In this document: positions 10,001 through 18,087 of the stretch, piece by piece
Numbering within the stretch: position 1 is the first letter of the stretch
Layout: each line of letters starts with the position of its first letter
DNA from: an uncultured Bacteroidales bacterium
Lineage (GTDB): Bacteria; Bacteroidota; Bacteroidia; Bacteroidales; P3
Assembly (NCBI GenBank): GCA_905233895.1
Contig: CAJOFL010000002.1
Location: forward strand, 49,796 to 113,795
Direction: 5' to 3'
Length of the DNA stretch: 64,000 bases
Notes under the pieces: model-generated
What the model was told of the DNA's origin: nothing
The model's database searches: none
Seen by the model: only the letters and a program-made list of their open reading frames with translations
Made by a program: the position numbers and the translations under genes

Positions 10001-10405
10001 GTGAGCGAACGCTTGCTGCTCTACCGTGAGTTAAGTGACCTCACCACTGAGGAGGACCTTGCCACCTACCGCAGTAACCTGGCCGACCGATTCGGCCCGC
10101 TACCGAAGGCTACTGAGGAGCTGGTGCGCACGGTCACGCTGCGCCGAATGGCGGCGGAGTTCGGCATTGAGAAAATTGTGCTCAAACAGGGCCGTATGGT
10201 GCTGCACTTCCCTTCGAGCCAGCAGCATCCGTTTTACAAGAGCGAGCGCTTTATGGATGTCATACGGTTCGCCCAGGCAAACGAAAAACGGGCGCATCTC
10301 AAGGAGAGTGGCGCCCGCTTGACTCTTTCGGTCAATGGAGTTGCGTCGGTCGACGCGGCCATTAACGTTATTGCACGTCTTTCTCGTCCAGAGGCTGGGC
10401 AATGA
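7091..10405 (+). CDS. mfd: Transcription-repair coupling factor Mfd
   Basis: 1104 residues. Mfd displaces RNA polymerase stalled at lesions and recruits UvrA. In order: UvrB-homology region, RNA-polymerase-interacting domain (ELQPGDYVTHIDYGVGRFSGLEK), RecG-like translocase with Walker A CGDVGFGKTE, VDEEQKFGV box, TATPIPRTLQFSLMG and the GRVGRS motif VI, then the C-terminal TRCF domain (LLPDDYVTSVSERLLLYREL). The start is taken at 7091, where AAATGGAAGG gives a purine-rich site and the promoter lies upstream. Two loops (near residues 225-245 and 925-955) are unusually AT-rich and look repeat-derived. The 3' end overlaps the convergent gene at 10368 by 38 bp. Confidence 0.96.
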   Translation: MNLVEFYSATPLLAQLETSLAPRQARLYLDGMTGSMPAVVAAALTERMRTANQIIIAPSKEEAFYMASDLEPLTERVMLFPMSYRKAYGDDPDEVDNSNVIMRGETLKTLVAGERCTVVSWPDALAELVVAPKTLGENTVRIVRGQQLEMDSLIDCLQELGFEREDFVVEGGQFAVRGGIVDIYSLASEYPVRIEFFDDEVDSLRTFDAATQLSVKQLDRVDIVGKSGVRSEEPEVDAGCQRGDSGRVSLLAYFSSDDIVWTQGLMLAAERIESLNTGANVFLEALLKLKVVEYGNSRYFTQAERLHVDSGPQPAFGKQFDMLTSDLAQHADEGYNICITVSNEQQQRRLVKILESTALPMMPTTLDFQLSHGFIDHSHRLLCYTDHEIFERYHKYTVRTPNAGREAMTLKELFELQPGDYVTHIDYGVGRFSGLEKTVVDGKSQELIRLIYKGGDVLYISIHGLHKISRYVGREGEPPQMNRLGSNTWQVLKQRTKKQVKDIARDLIALYAKRRASKGFAFSPDDQMQTELEASFLYEDTPDQLKATLAVKHDMEEPVPMDRLVCGDVGFGKTEVAIRAAFKACCDSKQVALLVPSTILAFQHYNTFTERLAGMPVRVDYLNRFRTVKEKRKIYEDVSNGKIDILIGTHAITNKDLKFKDLGLLIVDEEQKFGVSVKEKLKQMKVGVDCLTLTATPIPRTLQFSLMGARDLSVIRTPPPNRQPIETELSDFNEELIRDAIAFELSRGGQVFFISNRVENLPEMAGMVQRLVPDARVAMAHGRMEGKDAEETLMRFLDGAVDVLVATSIVENGLDIPNANTMIINNAHQFGLADLHQMRGRVGRSNRKAFCYLLVPSYLTLTTDAQRRLRAISEFAAVGSGFNIAMRDLDIRGAGNILGAEQSGFISEVGYEMYHKILNEALEELHMELDVSSDELSDNVGTNQLLPPNSSLVTLETDLEVLLPDDYVTSVSERLLLYRELSDLTTEEDLATYRSNLADRFGPLPKATEELVRTVTLRRMAAEFGIEKIVLKQGRMVLHFPSSQQHPFYKSERFMDVIRFAQANEKRAHLKESGARLTLSVNGVASVDAAINVIARLSRPEAGQ

Positions 10406-11420
10406 GGCCGATGAAGGCGTTGCGGCTGTCGAATTCCATGCGGGTGTATTTCACCTCGCGGCTGCCCTTGATTTTCTGGCTGACCACTACGTAGGTGTAG
10501 GGTTTGGGCTTCTTACCGTCGATTGGGTCGCGGTACTTCGAGTTGAACTCGTACTGGACCATTTTCTCGATTTTGTACTTTTCGCCTTTGAATTTTTCGG
10601 CCAGGTATTTTAGAATAGTGCTGTTGTATCGGTCCTTAGCGAGGGTCTTGCCGTTCATGATGGGCTGGTTGTCGGAAAGTTTGTAGACGGCTTCCATCTT
10701 GACTTTCTGGGCATTGCTGAAGTAGGCCACTGCATATTCGCCGTTGCGCATAACCCATTCGGGGCCGGCGCTTACACGCTTACCCATAGCTTTCTTGAAG
10801 TGGGCCTCGATCTCGTCGCTGGGGGTGAACTGCTCGACCTGGGGCTCATCGACCTTCGGTGCGGGGCGGCCACGGTGACGGCTCTTCTCGGTGCCAGTCT
10901 CTTCGGTCACTTTCTTCTCCGAGGCGTCGGGGTTGGTGTGGGTGTAGTAGTCACGCTTGACGGCATCGGGATCGGGGGCGTTGCTCTTCATGAGTTTGCC
11001 TCGGGTGTCGAAAATCATCTCGCAGTCGCTCTCGGCGATGCCTTTCCTGACGATTATCATGCGGTAGTAGTTGTCGCCGCTCATCTCCTCGACGTAGTCG
11101 ATGCTTTTGATGCGGTAGCCCGGGTAGTTGTTGACGAAATAGGTGTTCATCAGGGTGGGGCACTCTTCGGCTTTTACGGGGAAGGTGCTGTACTGCCACT
11201 CGCCGTTGGCGGTGAAGTAGGAGCGGCCGTTCTGCCCGTCGATGACCAGCTCGGCGATGTATTGTCCGGGAGCCTGGTACCAGGTGCGCACTTTGTAGGA
11301 GTCGTAGGTCTTTTCGAGGGCCAACTTGACCGAGTGGGGCACCGCTATCTCCTTGATTTTGGTCTGTGCTCCTGCCAGCAGCGGCATTGCTATGAGCAGG
11401 GCGATGATTATTTTCTTCAT
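10368..11420 (-). CDS. Secreted PepSY-like protein
   Basis: 350 residues with signal peptide MKKIIIALLIAMPLLAGAQ. The mature region has two or more PepSY-like/beta-lactamase-inhibitor-like units of the Bacteroidota type: VKLALEKTYDSYKVRTWYQAP, then YFVNNYPGYRIKSIDYVEEM. A charged low-complexity linker follows (TGTEKSRHRGRPAPKVDEP). The C-terminal region is rich in beta strands (YTYVVVSQKIKGSREVKYTR). Such proteins are usually periplasmic or surface proteins of unknown role. Its last 38 bp overlap the end of mfd on the other strand, so the two genes converge tail to tail. Confidence 0.7.
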   Translation of the reverse strand: MKKIIIALLIAMPLLAGAQTKIKEIAVPHSVKLALEKTYDSYKVRTWYQAPGQYIAELVIDGQNGRSYFTANGEWQYSTFPVKAEECPTLMNTYFVNNYPGYRIKSIDYVEEMSGDNYYRMIIVRKGIAESDCEMIFDTRGKLMKSNAPDPDAVKRDYYTHTNPDASEKKVTEETGTEKSRHRGRPAPKVDEPQVEQFTPSDEIEAHFKKAMGKRVSAGPEWVMRNGEYAVAYFSNAQKVKMEAVYKLSDNQPIMNGKTLAKDRYNSTILKYLAEKFKGEKYKIEKMVQYEFNSKYRDPIDGKKPKPYTYVVVSQKIKGSREVKYTRMEFDSRNAFIGLIAQPLDEKDVQ

Positions 11421-11468
11421 ATCGTGGAGTTTTCTTATTCAGTATCCTATAACGCTGTTTTCTTGCAT

Positions 11469-12764
11469 TTATTGTTTGAAGAGTACATCTTTTCTGTCGG
11501 GGCTGATGCTCACGGCGGCGATGTTTACGCCGGTGCCGCGCTCGATGGCTGCGAGAAATTCGAGCAGTCGAGCCGGCAGTCGGTCGTAGGAGGGGGTGCC
11601 GTCGAGACTCTGTTTCCAGCCGGGATAGGGGGTGAGGACTGGCTCGATGGGTGCGGTGTTGTACTCGAAGGGGATTTCGTCGGTTTCACGGCCGTTGATG
11701 CGGTAGGAGGTGCACATGCTTACGGTGTCGAAGTCGTTCATCACGTCGGGTTTGGTGACGAAGAGGTCGGTGACGCCGTTGATCATGCAGGCGTAGCGGA
11801 GGGCGGGGATGTCAATCCATCCACAGCGGCGCGGCCGGCCGGTGGTGGCGCCGTATTCGTGGCCGATTTCGCAGAGGAGGCGGCCAGTCTCGTCGTCGAG
11901 CTGGGTGGGGAAGGGACCGGCACCGACACGGGTGCAGTAGGCTTTGGTGATGCCCATGACGCGGCCTATGGCGCTCGGGGCCACACCGAGTCCGGTACAA
12001 ACTCCGGCGGTGATAGTGTTCGAGCTGGTGACGAAGGGATATGTGCCGAAGTCGATGTCGAGCATCATGGCTTGTGCTCCCTCGGCCAGCACTTTGCGAC
12101 CTTCACGGAGGCAGCGGTTGATGAAATACTCGCTAGCCACAAGGCGGAAGCGCTTGAGGCAATCGAGGCCTGCCATCCATTCGCGCTCGTATTCGGCGAG
12201 GGTCATTCCGTCGATGCGGAAAGCTTCGACGTCGAATCCCAGGGTGCGGGCCATGCGGATATGCTGATCGCGGAGGGCGTTGTAACGGTTGGCGAAGTCG
12301 GGGCTCAGCGTGTCGCCCACGCGGATGCCGTTGCGGGCGGTCTTGTCGGTGTAGGCGGGGCCGATGCCCTTCAGGGTGGAACCAATCTTTGCACCGCCTT
12401 TCGACTGCTCGTTGGCGGCGTCCATCATACGATGGGTGGGGAGTATGAGGTGGGCCTTCTGCGAGATGAGAAGATTCTGCGTGGCGTCCACCCCCTTGGC
12501 AGCAAGTTCCTCAATCTCACCGCGGAAGATGCGCGGCTCGATGAGTACGCCGTTGCCGATGAGGTTGGTCTTCTCCTTGTGAAATATCCCCGAGGGGATG
12601 ATATGCAGCACATGCTTGGTGCCGCCGAACTCCAGTGTGTGTCCGGCGTTGGGGCCGCCCTGGAAACGGGCCACGACATCATAGGCCGGCGTCAGCACAT
12701 CAACAATCTTGCCCTTGCCTTCGTCGCCCCACTGAAGTCCCACGAGTACATCTATCTTGGTCAT
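11469..12764 (-). CDS. purA: Adenylosuccinate synthetase
   Basis: 431 residues. Converts IMP plus aspartate to adenylosuccinate with GTP, the first committed step to AMP. Visible: P-loop-like GLQWGDEGKGKIVD (residues 9-22), substrate loop QGGPNAGHT, KGIGPAYTDK, and GRPRRCGWID near residue 320. Length is typical. The start is placed at 12764 (MTKIDVLVG); seven upstream codons are not family-like. A TATCTTTG promoter lies about 35 bp upstream. The gene is separated from the PepSY-like gene by 48 bp and may be transcribed with it. Confidence 0.97.
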   Translation of the reverse strand: MTKIDVLVGLQWGDEGKGKIVDVLTPAYDVVARFQGGPNAGHTLEFGGTKHVLHIIPSGIFHKEKTNLIGNGVLIEPRIFRGEIEELAAKGVDATQNLLISQKAHLILPTHRMMDAANEQSKGGAKIGSTLKGIGPAYTDKTARNGIRVGDTLSPDFANRYNALRDQHIRMARTLGFDVEAFRIDGMTLAEYEREWMAGLDCLKRFRLVASEYFINRCLREGRKVLAEGAQAMMLDIDFGTYPFVTSSNTITAGVCTGLGVAPSAIGRVMGITKAYCTRVGAGPFPTQLDDETGRLLCEIGHEYGATTGRPRRCGWIDIPALRYACMINGVTDLFVTKPDVMNDFDTVSMCTSYRINGRETDEIPFEYNTAPIEPVLTPYPGWKQSLDGTPSYDRLPARLLEFLAAIERGTGVNIAAVSISPDRKDVLFKQ

Positions 12765-12798
12765 ATTTAGCTCTCTTTTATGCATTCAAATTGCGGTG

Positions 12799-12806
12799 CA
12801 AAGATA
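12799..12806 (-). promoter_or_regulatory. -7 promoter element (TATCTTTG) for purA
   Basis: Minus-strand TATCTTTG at 12806-12799, followed by GCACCG and then 34 bp to the purA ATG. Confidence 0.7.
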
Positions 12807-12947
12807 CAAACTTTTTTTGAATCACAGCGTAATTATTTTTCAACAGTTGTGTAATGTGGTGGTTAAGTAGGGTTTGGAATGGTTATGCTGCTGATAATTA
12901 ATATGTTCTGTGTCGTGAATAATGGCTTTACCCCATTTTTTATGGCT

Positions 12948-12991
12948 GACTCCGTAATGAGTCCGTGATAAGTCCGAGTTAACACCGTGAT
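12948..12991. repeat. 11-bp degenerate tandem array (GACTCCGTAAT-like)
   Basis: Four 11-bp units: GACTCCGTAAT, GAGTCCGTGAT, AAGTCCGAGTT, AACACCGTGAT. The 11-bp period is the same as that of the TGATCAACGCC arrays at 20973-21016 and 50570-50602. Confidence 0.55.
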
Positions 12992-12994
12992 AAG

Positions 12995-13032
12995 ATAGGG
13001 TAAGATTGCACCGGAGTGCTACCTTACCCTAT
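12995..13032. repeat. Inverted repeat ATAGGGTAAG / CTTACCCTAT
   Basis: Perfect 10-bp arms at 12995-13004 and 13023-13032 with an 18-nt loop. There is no T-run on either side, so it is a hairpin or protein site rather than a standard terminator. Confidence 0.6.
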
Positions 13033-13066
13033 GTTATCCCTATGTTGTATGTGTGCTTTTGCTCAC

Positions 13067-13090
13067 CGGTAACTGGTAACCGGTAACTTG
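13067..13090. repeat. GGTAAC heptamer array
   Basis: Three 7-mers CCGGTAA, CTGGTAA, CCGGTAA just 3' of the gene at 13122, between genes. Same array class as those found inside genes. Confidence 0.6.
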
Positions 13091-13121
13091 CATTGCAATG
13101 TGGCTTTTGTTTGACGGGAGG

Positions 13122-14063
13122 CTATCGCGTGTCGGGTATGGAGGTGATGAGTGCGGCGTCACCCACATAAGCGGTGGCGCACAGGCCTCCCATGTTGTAG
13201 AAGCCGGCAAAAACCTCGTGCGGACGCTGCTTGGCGAGGGTCTGCACACGTTCGTCGATGCGTTTGGCTACCGCAAGTTGTTGTTTCTTGCGGATTTCCA
13301 TCCCCTCCAGGATGGCTTTGTAGTAGATGGGCACTGCGTCGCGATAGTAGTCGCAGAGGTCACCCGAGGCGGCGTGTTTGTCGTTCCATACCTTGCGGCA
13401 TTCGGCTTCTGCATCGTCCTGGAGCTTGCGAATCTGATCGTCTATCTCGTTGTATTCGTCCATTAGTTTGGTGTATTGGGCGTCGGATGCAAGCACTTCG
13501 ACGGTTCGGGCGTAGCGCTGTTCCAGTTCGGCCGCATAGCGGCGCGCTAATGCCTGCTGCTCGTCCTCGCTCATGGCATCATACTGTTCCTCGGTAATGC
13601 CCAGTTCTGTACGCAGTTGCTCGTCCAGAGTGTAGATATTTCCCGACGAGGCTACCATGGTGACGTAGCCGTTTGCGGCTGCAATAGCCATCTGGGTTAG
13701 GAATGTTGTGGTGGGGTTAGCCATCAGTTTGAGCATGCGCGGGTTATCGCGGCTCTGTTCGCAGAGATAATCGGCGAGTTGCTGGAAGGTCGGAATCTTC
13801 GGTACCATATCCATTACTTCTTCGGGAGTAGGGATATGGTCGCCGTCGTTTTCAACCTGTACAGGAGTGCTCTCCTGTTGTTGCTGTGGGGTGGCATTCT
13901 GTTGCCGGTTGTTGCCGAGTGCTTCGTCCATCTTCTGCTCCACTTTTTTCTCCACGCTTTTCTGGATTCCTTTTCTTACAGCGCCGCCAACAAGGCCGCC
14001 AATCTGCGCTTGCGCACCGAAAGCAATGGCAAGCACCATGACTAATGACATTATTTTCTTCAT
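13122..14063 (-). CDS. Secreted helical protein, unknown function
   Basis: 313 residues with signal peptide MKKIMSLVMVLAIAFGAQA, then a glycine stretch (QIGGLVGGAVRKG). An amphipathic Lys/Glu helix (IQKSVEKKVEQKMDEAL) and a Gln-rich linker (NATPQQQQESTP) follow. The rest is largely alpha-helical with many Gln/Glu/Arg and coiled-coil potential (DEYNEIDDQIRKLQDDAEAE). No catalytic motif is recognised. It follows the acyl-CoA dehydrogenase gene by 19 bp, so it is probably the last gene of the etf unit, though nothing links it to electron transfer. Confidence 0.7.
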   Translation of the reverse strand: MKKIMSLVMVLAIAFGAQAQIGGLVGGAVRKGIQKSVEKKVEQKMDEALGNNRQQNATPQQQQESTPVQVENDGDHIPTPEEVMDMVPKIPTFQQLADYLCEQSRDNPRMLKLMANPTTTFLTQMAIAAANGYVTMVASSGNIYTLDEQLRTELGITEEQYDAMSEDEQQALARRYAAELEQRYARTVEVLASDAQYTKLMDEYNEIDDQIRKLQDDAEAECRKVWNDKHAASGDLCDYYRDAVPIYYKAILEGMEIRKKQQLAVAKRIDERVQTLAKQRPHEVFAGFYNMGGLCATAYVGDAALITSIPDTR

Positions 14064-14082
14064 GGTAATATTGTTTTATGGG

Positions 14083-15783
14083 TTATTGGGCACGGAAGGA
14101 ATCGAGGTCGGCCTCGGTGAAGTGCATCACGTAGTAGGATTTGGCGCATACATCTTCCTCGGTCATACGGACATAAACGTTGGCGCTTTTCTCGAACATT
14201 TCGGGAGCCCGGTTGGCGTCGTCGATGATGAGTAGCGACATTATTATCTCGGCGGTCATGTCGTAGAGTCGGCGGGCAAGGAAGTCGTGCACCTCCTGGT
14301 TGCCCTGTTCCTTTACGTAGTTGACAGCCTGCTCGTAGAGGTCGATGAGCGGTGCCACGCGGCTCTTGAGGCTGCAGTCGGGCGTGGTGGCCATCATATC
14401 GCGGATAACCTGCAGGTAGGTGCCGTTGGTGACGTAGCGGATAGCGGCTACTACCTGGAGCTGGGTGGTTCCTTCGTAGATGGAGAAGATACGAGCGTCG
14501 CGGTAGAGACGCTGGCTCTTGTACTCCATTATAAATCCGCTTCCGCCGTGAATTGAGATGGCGTCGTAGGCGTTCTGGGTGGCGTATTCGGAGTTCATGC
14601 CTTTGGCCAGCGGCGTAAAGGCGTCGGCCAGACGGCTGTACTGCTTCATCTCGGCGCGCTCGTCGGGTTCGAGTTTGCGGAATCGGGCGATGTCCTCAAG
14701 GCTCTTGTAGAGGTCGACATAACGCGAGGTGCAGTAGAGAAGGCTGCGGCCGGCGTCGAGTTTGGCCTTCATGCGCGAAAGCATGTCGTAGACGGCGGGG
14801 AAGTTGATAATCTTTTCGCCGAACTGGGCGCGTTCGCGGGCATAGGCGAGACCTTCGTTGTAGGCTTCCTGCTCCACACCGACACTTTGGGCGGCGATAC
14901 CCAGACGGGCGCCGTTCATCAGGGCCATCACGTATTTTATAAGGCCCAGCTTGCGGTCGCCGCAGAGCTCTGCTTTTGCATTCTTGTAGGTGAGTTCGCA
15001 TGTGGGGCTTCCGTGGATGCCAAGTTTGTGCTCAATGTGACGCACATCTACGCCGCCGTTGCGTTTGTCGTAGATGAACATCGAAAGACCGCGGCCGTCC
15101 TTGGTTCCTTCCTCGCTGCGGGCGAGGACGAGGTGAATGTCGGAATCTCCGTTGGTAATAAAACGTTTCACGCCGTTGAGGCGCCAGCAGTTCTCTTTCT
15201 CGTCGAAGGTGGCTTTAAGCATCACGCGCTGGAGGTCGCTACCTGCGTCAGGTTCGGTGAGGTCCATGCTCATGGTTTCACCGGCGCAGATGCGTGGGAT
15301 ATACTTCTGCCGCTGTTCTTCGCTGCCGAATTCATACAGGGTATCGATACAGCTTTGAAGGCTCCATATATTCTGGAAACCTGCATCTGCAGCACTTATC
15401 ACCTCGCTCATCATAGAGAATACGGTTGAAGGGAGGTTCAGTCCGCCGTATCGACGCGGCATGGAGACACCATAGAGGCCAGCTTTGCGGGTGACGTCGA
15501 GGTTCTCGAAAGTCTTCGAGGCATAGATCATGCGGCCGTTCTCCAGATGCGGTCCTTCGAGGTCTACACTCTCGGAGTTTGGCTCAATAACGTTGGCGGC
15601 CACATCGCCAGTAATCTCCAGTATGCGGCGATAGTTCTCAATGGTGTCCTCGTGGTCGACAGGGGCATAGTCAAATTCCTTTGCATCGGCGAAGTTGTTC
15701 TCCTTCAGCTCGACGAGCCGCTTCATCAGAGGGTGGCTCAAGTGGAAATCAATTTCCGGGTGGTCGGTATAGTTGTTTGCCAT
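14083..15783 (-). CDS. Acyl-CoA dehydrogenase (FAD), long form
   Basis: 566 residues. Oxidises an acyl-CoA and passes electrons to the electron-transfer flavoprotein encoded just upstream. Visible: N-terminal helical domain with AGLYGVSMPRRYGG, middle-domain signature MDLTEPDAGSDLQ (residues about 180-192) and the FITNGD strand, C-terminal FAD-domain motifs ARERAQFGEKI and YAIQ-like NAYDAISIHGGSGF. SIYEGTTQLQ places the usual catalytic Glu. An extra C-terminal helical region of about 120 residues follows, as in the long bacterial acyl-CoA dehydrogenases. The acyl-chain preference cannot be read from the sequence. It is two bases from etfA. Confidence 0.92.
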   Translation of the reverse strand: MANNYTDHPEIDFHLSHPLMKRLVELKENNFADAKEFDYAPVDHEDTIENYRRILEITGDVAANVIEPNSESVDLEGPHLENGRMIYASKTFENLDVTRKAGLYGVSMPRRYGGLNLPSTVFSMMSEVISAADAGFQNIWSLQSCIDTLYEFGSEEQRQKYIPRICAGETMSMDLTEPDAGSDLQRVMLKATFDEKENCWRLNGVKRFITNGDSDIHLVLARSEEGTKDGRGLSMFIYDKRNGGVDVRHIEHKLGIHGSPTCELTYKNAKAELCGDRKLGLIKYVMALMNGARLGIAAQSVGVEQEAYNEGLAYARERAQFGEKIINFPAVYDMLSRMKAKLDAGRSLLYCTSRYVDLYKSLEDIARFRKLEPDERAEMKQYSRLADAFTPLAKGMNSEYATQNAYDAISIHGGSGFIMEYKSQRLYRDARIFSIYEGTTQLQVVAAIRYVTNGTYLQVIRDMMATTPDCSLKSRVAPLIDLYEQAVNYVKEQGNQEVHDFLARRLYDMTAEIIMSLLIIDDANRAPEMFEKSANVYVRMTEEDVCAKSYYVMHFTEADLDSFRAQ

Positions 15784-15785
15784 AA

Positions 15786-16808
15786 TTATTTGCTATTCTG
15801 TTTGTAATACTTAATCATCTTCGGAACTACATCCTCGACGGTGCCTGTGATAACATAGTCGGCAATGCGGTTTATGGGTGCATCGGGATCGCTGTTGATG
15901 CTGATGATGATACCACTGTCTTGCATACCGGCAATGTGCTGGATTTGGCCGCTGATGCCGCAGGCGATGTAAACCTTGGGGTGCACCGTAACGCCTGTCT
16001 GTCCAATCTGGCGATCGTTGTCAATCCAGCCAGCGTCGACTGCAGCGCGGCTACCGCCTACTTCTCCATGCAGAACTTTGGCTAACTCGAAAAGCATGTC
16101 GAAGCCCTCTTTTGAGCCGACACCGTATCCGCCGCTCACGACGATGGGTGCGCCTTTGAGGTTGTGTTTGGCGGACTCCACATGATGGTCAAGTACATGC
16201 ACTACAAAAGCTTCTGGGCTTACGTATTTGTTCACTTCGGGGTAAACAACTTCTTTGCGGCAGGTTCCATCATAGAGGGCCTTTTGCATTACGCCGCTGC
16301 GGACGGTGGCCATCTGCGGACGGTGGTCGGGGTTGACGATGGTGGCTACAATGTTGCCTCCAAAAGCTGGACGTATCTGGTACAACAGATTGTCATACAT
16401 CTTGCCGCTCTTCTTGTCCTCGTAGGGGCCAATCTCAAGTTGTGTGCAGTCGGCCGTAAGCCCGCTGGTGAGGCTGGAACTTACGCGCGGACCGAGGTCT
16501 CGTCCGATGACGGTGGCACCCATCAGGCATATCTGTGGTTGCTCCTCCTTGAAAAGGTTTACAACAATGTCAGTATGCGGTGCTGATGTGTAGGGGAATA
16601 GGCCATCTGCGTCGAAGACATACAGCTTGTCGACACCGTATGGGAGAATCTGCTCCTCCACCTTACCACGGATACCGGTGCCTATGACAACGGCCTCAAG
16701 ATCCACCCTCAACTCGTTGGCCAGTTTGCGGCCCTTGGTCAAAAGTTCCTGTGAGACCTCGCGCACTTCCGTGCCTTCTATCTCTATATATACGAATACG
16801 TTATTCAT
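15786..16808 (-). CDS. etfA: Electron-transfer flavoprotein alpha subunit
   Basis: 340 residues. Carries FAD and shuttles electrons from the acyl-CoA dehydrogenase to the respiratory quinone pool or another acceptor. The C-terminal FAD-binding region is clear: PIVVSGGYGVGSKEGF, then SRAAVDAGWI, GQTGVTVHPKVYIACGISG, and HIAGMQDSGIIISINSDPDAPI. The N-terminal half has the Rossmann-like ETF fold. It is immediately downstream of etfB with no gap and two bases before the dehydrogenase. Confidence 0.95.
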   Translation of the reverse strand: MNNVFVYIEIEGTEVREVSQELLTKGRKLANELRVDLEAVVIGTGIRGKVEEQILPYGVDKLYVFDADGLFPYTSAPHTDIVVNLFKEEQPQICLMGATVIGRDLGPRVSSSLTSGLTADCTQLEIGPYEDKKSGKMYDNLLYQIRPAFGGNIVATIVNPDHRPQMATVRSGVMQKALYDGTCRKEVVYPEVNKYVSPEAFVVHVLDHHVESAKHNLKGAPIVVSGGYGVGSKEGFDMLFELAKVLHGEVGGSRAAVDAGWIDNDRQIGQTGVTVHPKVYIACGISGQIQHIAGMQDSGIIISINSDPDAPINRIADYVITGTVEDVVPKMIKYYKQNSK

Positions 16809-17678
16809 TTATCCAATAATCTTATCGTCTAACAATTCTTTGATTAGCCCTTCAATGTCGGAATCGGCGGCTGTGAGGGTTTTGCTCTCCTTTGCTTGGA
16901 ATGCAATACTTTGTACCTCCTTGACTTTAGTGGGGCTTCCGCTCATACCACACTGACTGGGATCGCCGTCCACGTCGGCCACACTCCACTGGGTGAGAGT
17001 CAAGTAGGGTCGTTCGTCGCGTAGGGTCTTCCTGGAATCATCCTCGGCCACTTCGAGCGGACAGGCTGCATACTTGTACTTCATCACGAGTTTGGCGTTA
17101 GCAGGCCTGCACTCGGCAGCAGAACCGTTGACGGTAACCACCAACGGCAGCGGGGCTTCGACCACTTCTACACCGCCGTCAATCATGCGGCGAATGGTTG
17201 CTTTGCCGTTCTCTATCTTGAGAATCTCCTCGGCGTAGGTCACTTGGTTGAGACCGAGCTTCTGTGCCACTTGTGGACCCACTTGTGCGGTGTCACCGTC
17301 AATAGCCTGACGTCCACCAATGACGAGGTCTACATTGCCTATCTTCTTGATTGCTGTTGCCAATGCGTAACTCGTTGCCAGAGTGTCGGCGCCGGCAAAG
17401 AGTCGGTCGGTAAGTAGCCATCCAGTGTCGGCTCCGCGATAAAGACCTTCGCGGATAATCTCGCCGGCTCGTGGCGGTCCCATGGTGAGTAACCCAACTG
17501 TTGTACCAGGGTTCTGCTCCTTGATACGGAGTGCTTGCTCCAGTGCGTTTAAGTCTTCGGGGTTAAAAATGGCGGGTAAGGCAGCACGGTTTACCGTGCC
17601 CTCTGCCGTCATAGCATCCTTGCCAACGTTGCGAGTGTCAGGCACTTGCTTGGCAAGTACAACAATTTTCAAATTCAT
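16809..17678 (-). CDS. etfB: Electron-transfer flavoprotein beta subunit
   Basis: 289 residues. Starts MNLKIVVLAKQVPDTRNV, the typical ETF-beta start, followed by NPEDLNALEQALRIKEQ, GGRQAIDGDTAQVGPQVAQKLG and the recognition-loop region. It is the first gene of etfB-etfA-acyl-CoA dehydrogenase-secreted protein. A TATCTTTG -7 box lies about 23 bp before the start. The gene pair without a visible quinone oxidoreductase is common in Bacteroidales. Whether this pair bifurcates electrons cannot be judged here. Confidence 0.95.
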   Translation of the reverse strand: MNLKIVVLAKQVPDTRNVGKDAMTAEGTVNRAALPAIFNPEDLNALEQALRIKEQNPGTTVGLLTMGPPRAGEIIREGLYRGADTGWLLTDRLFAGADTLATSYALATAIKKIGNVDLVIGGRQAIDGDTAQVGPQVAQKLGLNQVTYAEEILKIENGKATIRRMIDGGVEVVEAPLPLVVTVNGSAAECRPANAKLVMKYKYAACPLEVAEDDSRKTLRDERPYLTLTQWSVADVDGDPSQCGMSGSPTKVKEVQSIAFQAKESKTLTAADSDIEGLIKELLDDKIIG

Positions 17679-17700
17679 ATTTTAATAATTTTTAACTTTG

Positions 17701-17708
17701 CAAAGATA
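17701..17708 (-). promoter_or_regulatory. -7 promoter element (TATCTTTG) for etfBA
   Basis: Minus-strand TATCTTTG at 17708-17701, 23 bp before the etfB ATG. Confidence 0.65.
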
Positions 17709-17770
17709 CGCACATTTTCCAATACGACGAAAAAAACTTTTCCACAATGGGTTGAAATAATATTGAATAA

Positions 17771-17807
17771 ATGTAAAAAAAGAAGAGTACCGAACTTCGG
17801 TACTCTC
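17771..17807 (-). terminator. Intrinsic terminator after tRNA-Gln
   Basis: On the minus strand, GAGTACCGAAG/TTCGGTACTC forms a strong hairpin followed by TTCTTTTTTT. It lies directly downstream of the tRNA. Confidence 0.85.
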
Positions 17808-17810
17808 TTG

Positions 17811-17881
17811 TTGTCCTACCTGGATTCGAACCAAGACAAGCTGATCCAGAGTCAGATGTGCTACCGTTACACCATAGGACA
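17811..17881 (-). tRNA. tRNA-Gln (anticodon CTG)
   Basis: 71-nt cloverleaf on the minus strand. The acceptor stem pairs TGTCCTA with TAGGACA, with discriminator A. The D-stem pairs GTGT with GCAC. The anticodon loop CTCTGGA gives anticodon CTG. The T-arm is CTTGG-TTCGAAT-CCAGG. CCA is not encoded. A promoter lies at 17959-17966 and a terminator follows at once, so it is transcribed alone with a leader of about 70 nt. Confidence 0.93.
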
Positions 17882-17958
17882 ATCGGTATGCTTTTCTCTC
17901 TTTCAGAGGGGAATGTTCACTCGCTTTGCTCGTGTTCCTTTGCCCTCAAAAGCGGGTG

Positions 17959-17966
17959 CAAAAGTA
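17959..17966 (-). promoter_or_regulatory. -7 promoter element (TACTTTTG) for tRNA-Gln
   Basis: Minus-strand TACTTTTG at 17966-17959, followed by CACCCGC, a start-site context also seen before tRNA-Asn (TATCTTTGCACCCGC at 59341). Confidence 0.7.
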
Positions 17967-18012
17967 CTAACTTTTTCTAAACTGACAAAATTTTTTTGAA
18001 TTGAGTGTTGGG

Positions 18013-18086
18013 AATTGAGAATTGAGAATTAATAATCAGTGTTTTGTGTGATAAAAAATTCTCAATTCTCAGTTCTCAATTCTCAA
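18013..18086. repeat. GAATTGA heptamer arrays in head-to-head arrangement
   Basis: GAATTGA repeats (18012-18030) face four or more copies of the complementary CAATTCT heptamer (18057-18086), leaving a 26-nt loop. They can fold into a long AT-rich hairpin directly after the stop codon of the gene at 18088-20733 and may end its transcript. Confidence 0.75.
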
Positions 18087-18087
18087 C

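Larger units (their letters stand above)
12765..13121. other. 357-bp spacer with repeats and a hairpin, no gene
   Basis: Between purA and the secreted-protein gene (both minus). Apart from the purA promoter it holds an 11-bp degenerate repeat array (12948-12991), a 10-bp inverted repeat (12995-13032) and a GGTAACC heptamer array (13067-13090). No convincing coding frame is seen. Confidence 0.6.

Noticed and set aside
10800..12770. 656-codon plus-strand frame opposite purA and the PepSY-like gene
   Set aside because: Antisense shadow of GC-biased codons; no domain, Val/Gly/Ala/Asp-rich translation, and the real purA motifs are on the other strand.
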